Positions 30,944-32,814 of a DNA stretch of 32,814 nt are shown piece after piece. The position numbers and the translations under genes were made by a program. The DNA lies in contig JAFGLU010000036.1 of NCBI GenBank assembly GCA_016927865.1, positions 1 to 32,814 of the forward strand, given 5' to 3'. The notes below the pieces were generated by a model. It saw only the letters and a program-made list of their open reading frames with translations. It had not been told where the DNA came from and ran no database searches. Position 1 is the first letter of the stretch, and each line of letters starts with the position of its first letter. This DNA is from Anaerolineaceae bacterium (lineage in GTDB: Bacteria; Chloroflexota; Anaerolineae; Anaerolineales; Anaerolineaceae).

Positions 30944-31765
30944 CTACCTTTCTGTCCGGGTGCGGCGTTCCATCCAGCCCACGATTCGCGCCGAGAAGAG
31001 CGTCATGGTCAGATAGATGAGGGCGATCATGGTCCAGGTTTCGATGGGCAGGGGGGTAATGCCGGTGAATTCGCGTCCCCGGCGGGTGATATCGGCTACT
31101 GCCACCACGCTGACCAGAGAACTGTCTTTGAGCAGGGAGATGAACTCATTGCCCACCGGCGGGAGGATGACTCTCAGGGCTTGAGGCAGAATGACATAGC
31201 GCATGGCCTGAACGTAGGTCATGCCCAGGCTGCGGGCGGCTTCCATCTGGCCCTTGGAGATGCTCTGGATACCGGCGCGGTAGATTTCGGTCATGTAGGC
31301 GGCATAACACAACGTGAGACCGAGGACCGCCATGGCGATGGGATTGGCCAGGTAGGTTTGGAAGGCGCGGATGTTGAGCGCTTCGCCGATGTCTTTGATG
31401 ATGGAAGGAAAAGCGAAGTACCAGAAGATCAACTGAACCAGCAGCGGGACTCCGCGAGCCACTTCGACGTAGACGGTGGTAAAGCCGCGAACAAACTTGA
31501 GACGGGATAAACGCCCCAACGCGCCGAACAGCCCCACCACCAGCACCAGTAAAAACGTGATGACGGTGACCAGTACGGTGGTGCCCAGGCCGTCTTTCAC
31601 GAATTTGAGGATGCGCCAGTAGGGATCGGGGCGAATGACGGCCAATAGGCCGATCAAGCCGATGACGGCAAAAAACATCCACCACCAGGGGTCAAAGCGC
31701 TGGACGTTTTCGTTTCCTGGGATGGTAGGTAGATGAGGATCGTTGGTATTTTTAGATAGGCTCAT
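30944..31765 (-). CDS. Polar amino acid ABC importer permease
   Basis: Protein of 273 residues of the HisM/GlnP family. The inner-membrane helices include [18 protein letters not shown] (27-44), [33 protein letters not shown] and the C-terminal [20 protein letters not shown]. The EAA loop that docks on the ATPase is [20 protein letters not shown], followed by [16 protein letters not shown]. The N-terminus is extended by a 25-residue polar segment. The frame runs upstream to 31819, across the terminator hairpin, but GGGAGAAGCTC places the start at 31765. The hairpin at 31784-31815 separates it from the binding-protein gene. Confidence 0.92.
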   Translation of the reverse strand: MSLSKNTNDPHLPTIPGNENVQRFDPWWWMFFAVIGLIGLLAVIRPDPYWRILKFVKDGLGTTVLVTVITFLLVLVVGLFGALGRLSRLKFVRGFTTVYVEVARGVPLLVQLIFWYFAFPSIIKDIGEALNIRAFQTYLANPIAMAVLGLTLCYAAYMTEIYRAGIQSISKGQMEAARSLGMTYVQAMRYVILPQALRVILPPVGNEFISLLKDSSLVSVVAVADITRRGREFTGITPLPIETWTMIALIYLTMTLFSARIVGWMERRTRTER

Positions 31766-31783
31766 GAGCTTCTCCCTGGAATG

Positions 31784-31815
31784 AAAACGGCCCGGAAGGG
31801 TTCCGAGCCGTTTTT
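31784..31815 (-). terminator. Intercistronic attenuator between binding protein and permease
   Basis: A 14-position stem (one mismatch) around a GGG/CCC loop (AAAACGGC then CCGGAA on the plus strand), followed on the minus strand by TTTTCATT. It starts 13 nt after the binding-protein stop and ends 18 nt before the permease ATG. Partial termination here would give more binding protein than permease and ATPase, the usual ratio for importers. Confidence 0.75.
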
Positions 31816-31828
31816 GCATCTGAGCAGA

Positions 31829-32596
31829 TTATTGACCGGCCAGGTACTTTAGTTCCAGTTCGCCGACCGTGCCGTCAGCCTTGAGGGCTTTGAGCGCGTC
31901 GTTGATGGCCGGGAGGAGTTCGTCGGCTTTGGTTTTGCAGATGGCGATGCCGTAGTTTTCATCGGTGAAGACGTCGCCCACTGTCTTGAGCTTGTCGGGG
32001 TTGACCGCCAGGAAGGCCAGGGTGGTGGGGTAGTCGGCGATCACGGCGTCGATCTGACCATTGGCCAGGTCGAGGAAGGCCATGTCATAGGAGTCGTATG
32101 TCTTGACCTCGGCTCCGGCAATATTGGCGGCTTCCATTGCGCCGGTGGTATTGATCTGCGCGCCGATCTTCTTGCCTTCCAAATCGCTGGCGCCCTTAAT
32201 GTCGGCATTGGCAGCTTGCACGGTGACGATCTGACCCGCGTTGATGTAGGGGTCGGAGAAGGTCATGGTGGCTTTGCGTTCATCGGTGATGGTGATGGCG
32301 GCGATGGCCAGGTCGTACTGGCATTCGGAGATGCCCGCCAGGACGGAATCGAAGCCGGTGTTGACGAATTCAACTTCCAGGTTGGCTTTTTCGGCGACGG
32401 CTTTCATGAGCTCGACGTCGAAGCCGGTGAGTTCCTTGGTGTTTTCGTCAACCATTTCGAAAGGCGGGAAGGTGGCATCGGTTGCGACGCGCACTTTGGC
32501 CTTGTCACCCGCTCCGGTGGAGGTGGATTGACAGGCAGTGAGAACTAGGCTGGCAACGACCAGCAGGCTGATCAATACGAAAGACAGACGTTTCAT
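31829..32596 (-). CDS. Polar amino acid substrate-binding lipoprotein
   Basis: Protein of 255 residues. A lipoprotein signal (MKRLSFVLISLLVVASLVLT then AC, lipobox Cys22) is followed by an SBP_bac_3 domain. Its marks are VRVATDATFPPFEMVDENT, LTGFDVELMKAVAEKANLEV, VLAGISECQYDLAIAAITIT, ERKATMTFSDPY and LEGKKIGAQINTTG; the Asp and Arg that grip the alpha-amino and carboxyl groups lie in this region (the Arg is in the ERK segment). It is tethered outside the membrane and delivers an amino acid to the permease. The frame is open to 32809 but AAGGAG marks the ATG at 32596. Ligand specificity cannot be read from sequence alone. Confidence 0.93.
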   Translation of the reverse strand: MKRLSFVLISLLVVASLVLTACQSTSTGAGDKAKVRVATDATFPPFEMVDENTKELTGFDVELMKAVAEKANLEVEFVNTGFDSVLAGISECQYDLAIAAITITDERKATMTFSDPYINAGQIVTVQAANADIKGASDLEGKKIGAQINTTGAMEAANIAGAEVKTYDSYDMAFLDLANGQIDAVIADYPTTLAFLAVNPDKLKTVGDVFTDENYGIAICKTKADELLPAINDALKALKADGTVGELELKYLAGQ

Positions 32597-32641
32597 TCTA
32601 TTCTCCTTGGTGTTTGGGTAAAAACTCGTACGGGTATGCTG

Positions 32642-32647
32642 ATTATA
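32642..32647 (-). promoter_or_regulatory. -10 box of amino acid importer operon
   Basis: Perfect TATAAT on the minus strand, about 45 nt upstream of the binding-protein ATG. No convincing -35 hexamer lies at normal spacing, so an activator may be needed. Confidence 0.45.
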
Positions 32648-32713
32648 GCGCAAAACAGGTGGCGCGGACTCCTCTCTCGCCTTCCCCATTCTCAAAGCGA
32701 CATGTTGGCGGAA

Positions 32714-32752
32714 TTGGCGCCAAAAACCTGAAGTCCGGACAAAAGTTCGGAC
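32714..32752. promoter_or_regulatory. Candidate operator sites upstream of importer
   Basis: GTCCGGAC (32733-32740, itself palindromic) and GTTCGGAC (32745-32752) are near-identical octamers 12 bp apart, and TTGGCGCCAA (32714-32723) is a 10-bp palindrome. They lie 65-110 bp upstream of the -10 box, on the side where an activator or repressor would bind. The rest of 32597-32814 shows no gene. Confidence 0.35.
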
Positions 32753-32814
32753 AATCTGGGAAAAGGAAGAGCCTCGAAGAAGATAAACTTGGTTTTCCAC
32801 GACCATCATTATCA

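Noticed and set aside
32597..32809. Upstream in-frame extension of the binding protein gene
   Set aside because: It precedes a canonical lipoprotein signal, crosses the TATAAT box and lacks a ribosome site; the ATG at 32596 has AAGGAG.

Overview
The window looks like a chromosomal segment of a GC-rich bacterium of the phylum Chloroflexota, most likely class Anaerolineae. This is an inference. It rests on the gene families present (a long DUF362 protein, a YghO-like acetyltransferase, a thiolase/DUF35 pair, a secreted protein with a Thr-Pro stalk and C-terminal membrane anchor), on the dispersed TAGGGGC...GCCCCTA palindromes between genes, and on several promoters that sit directly against start codons. 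I see no rRNA, tRNA, CRISPR array, transposase or prophage gene.

Layout. 1-593 (-): the start of an SDR oxidoreductase, cut by the window edge. It diverges from a three-gene run at 735-4256 (+): DUF5995, DUF362, YghO-like GNAT. A perfect 25-bp palindrome lies between the two. 4246-5668 (-): a small operon of XRE regulator, membrane protein and HELTH metalloprotease behind a consensus sigma70 promoter. 5866-7258 (+): cytidine-deaminase-like protein and an APH-fold kinase. 7510-11573 (-): MarR regulator plus two ABC half-exporters whose motifs predict a heterodimer with one degenerate ATP site. 11878-13977 (-): a stand-alone molybdopterin oxidoreductase, divergent from 14006-16283 (+): RlaP/YcgL-like nucleotidyltransferase, DinB-like protein, double GNAT. 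16247-17958 (-): PlsC-like acyltransferase and SDR. 18434-20671 (+): GNAT-like protein, thiolase-fold protein without the catalytic cysteine, and DUF35 Zn-ribbon/OB protein, ending in a bidirectional terminator shared with gyrB (20742-22661, -). A membrane protein lies upstream of gyrB. 24195-26173 (+): membrane protein, JAMM peptidase and PlsY, ending in a second bidirectional terminator shared with a metallo-beta-lactamase-fold hydrolase (26229-27074, -). 27355-30000 (-): a large secreted surface protein. 30208-32596 (-): a polar amino acid ABC importer (binding protein, permease, ATPase).

Most of the content is housekeeping or common accessory metabolism. The most notable points are: (1) the thiolase-DUF35 pair with Pro in place of the nucleophilic Cys, which suggests an Ltp2-type aldolase or other non-thiolase reaction; (2) five genes whose -10 box places the predicted transcription start on or within about 4 nt of the ATG, pointing to leaderless transcription; (3) two 53-nt hairpins with the same architecture but different stems flanking the promoter of the MBL gene, plus two further long hairpins after the importer operon; (4) a family of intergenic inverted repeats with TAGGGGC ends and a pair of 88-bp direct repeats. 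All functional calls come from reading motifs by eye; no database search was run.
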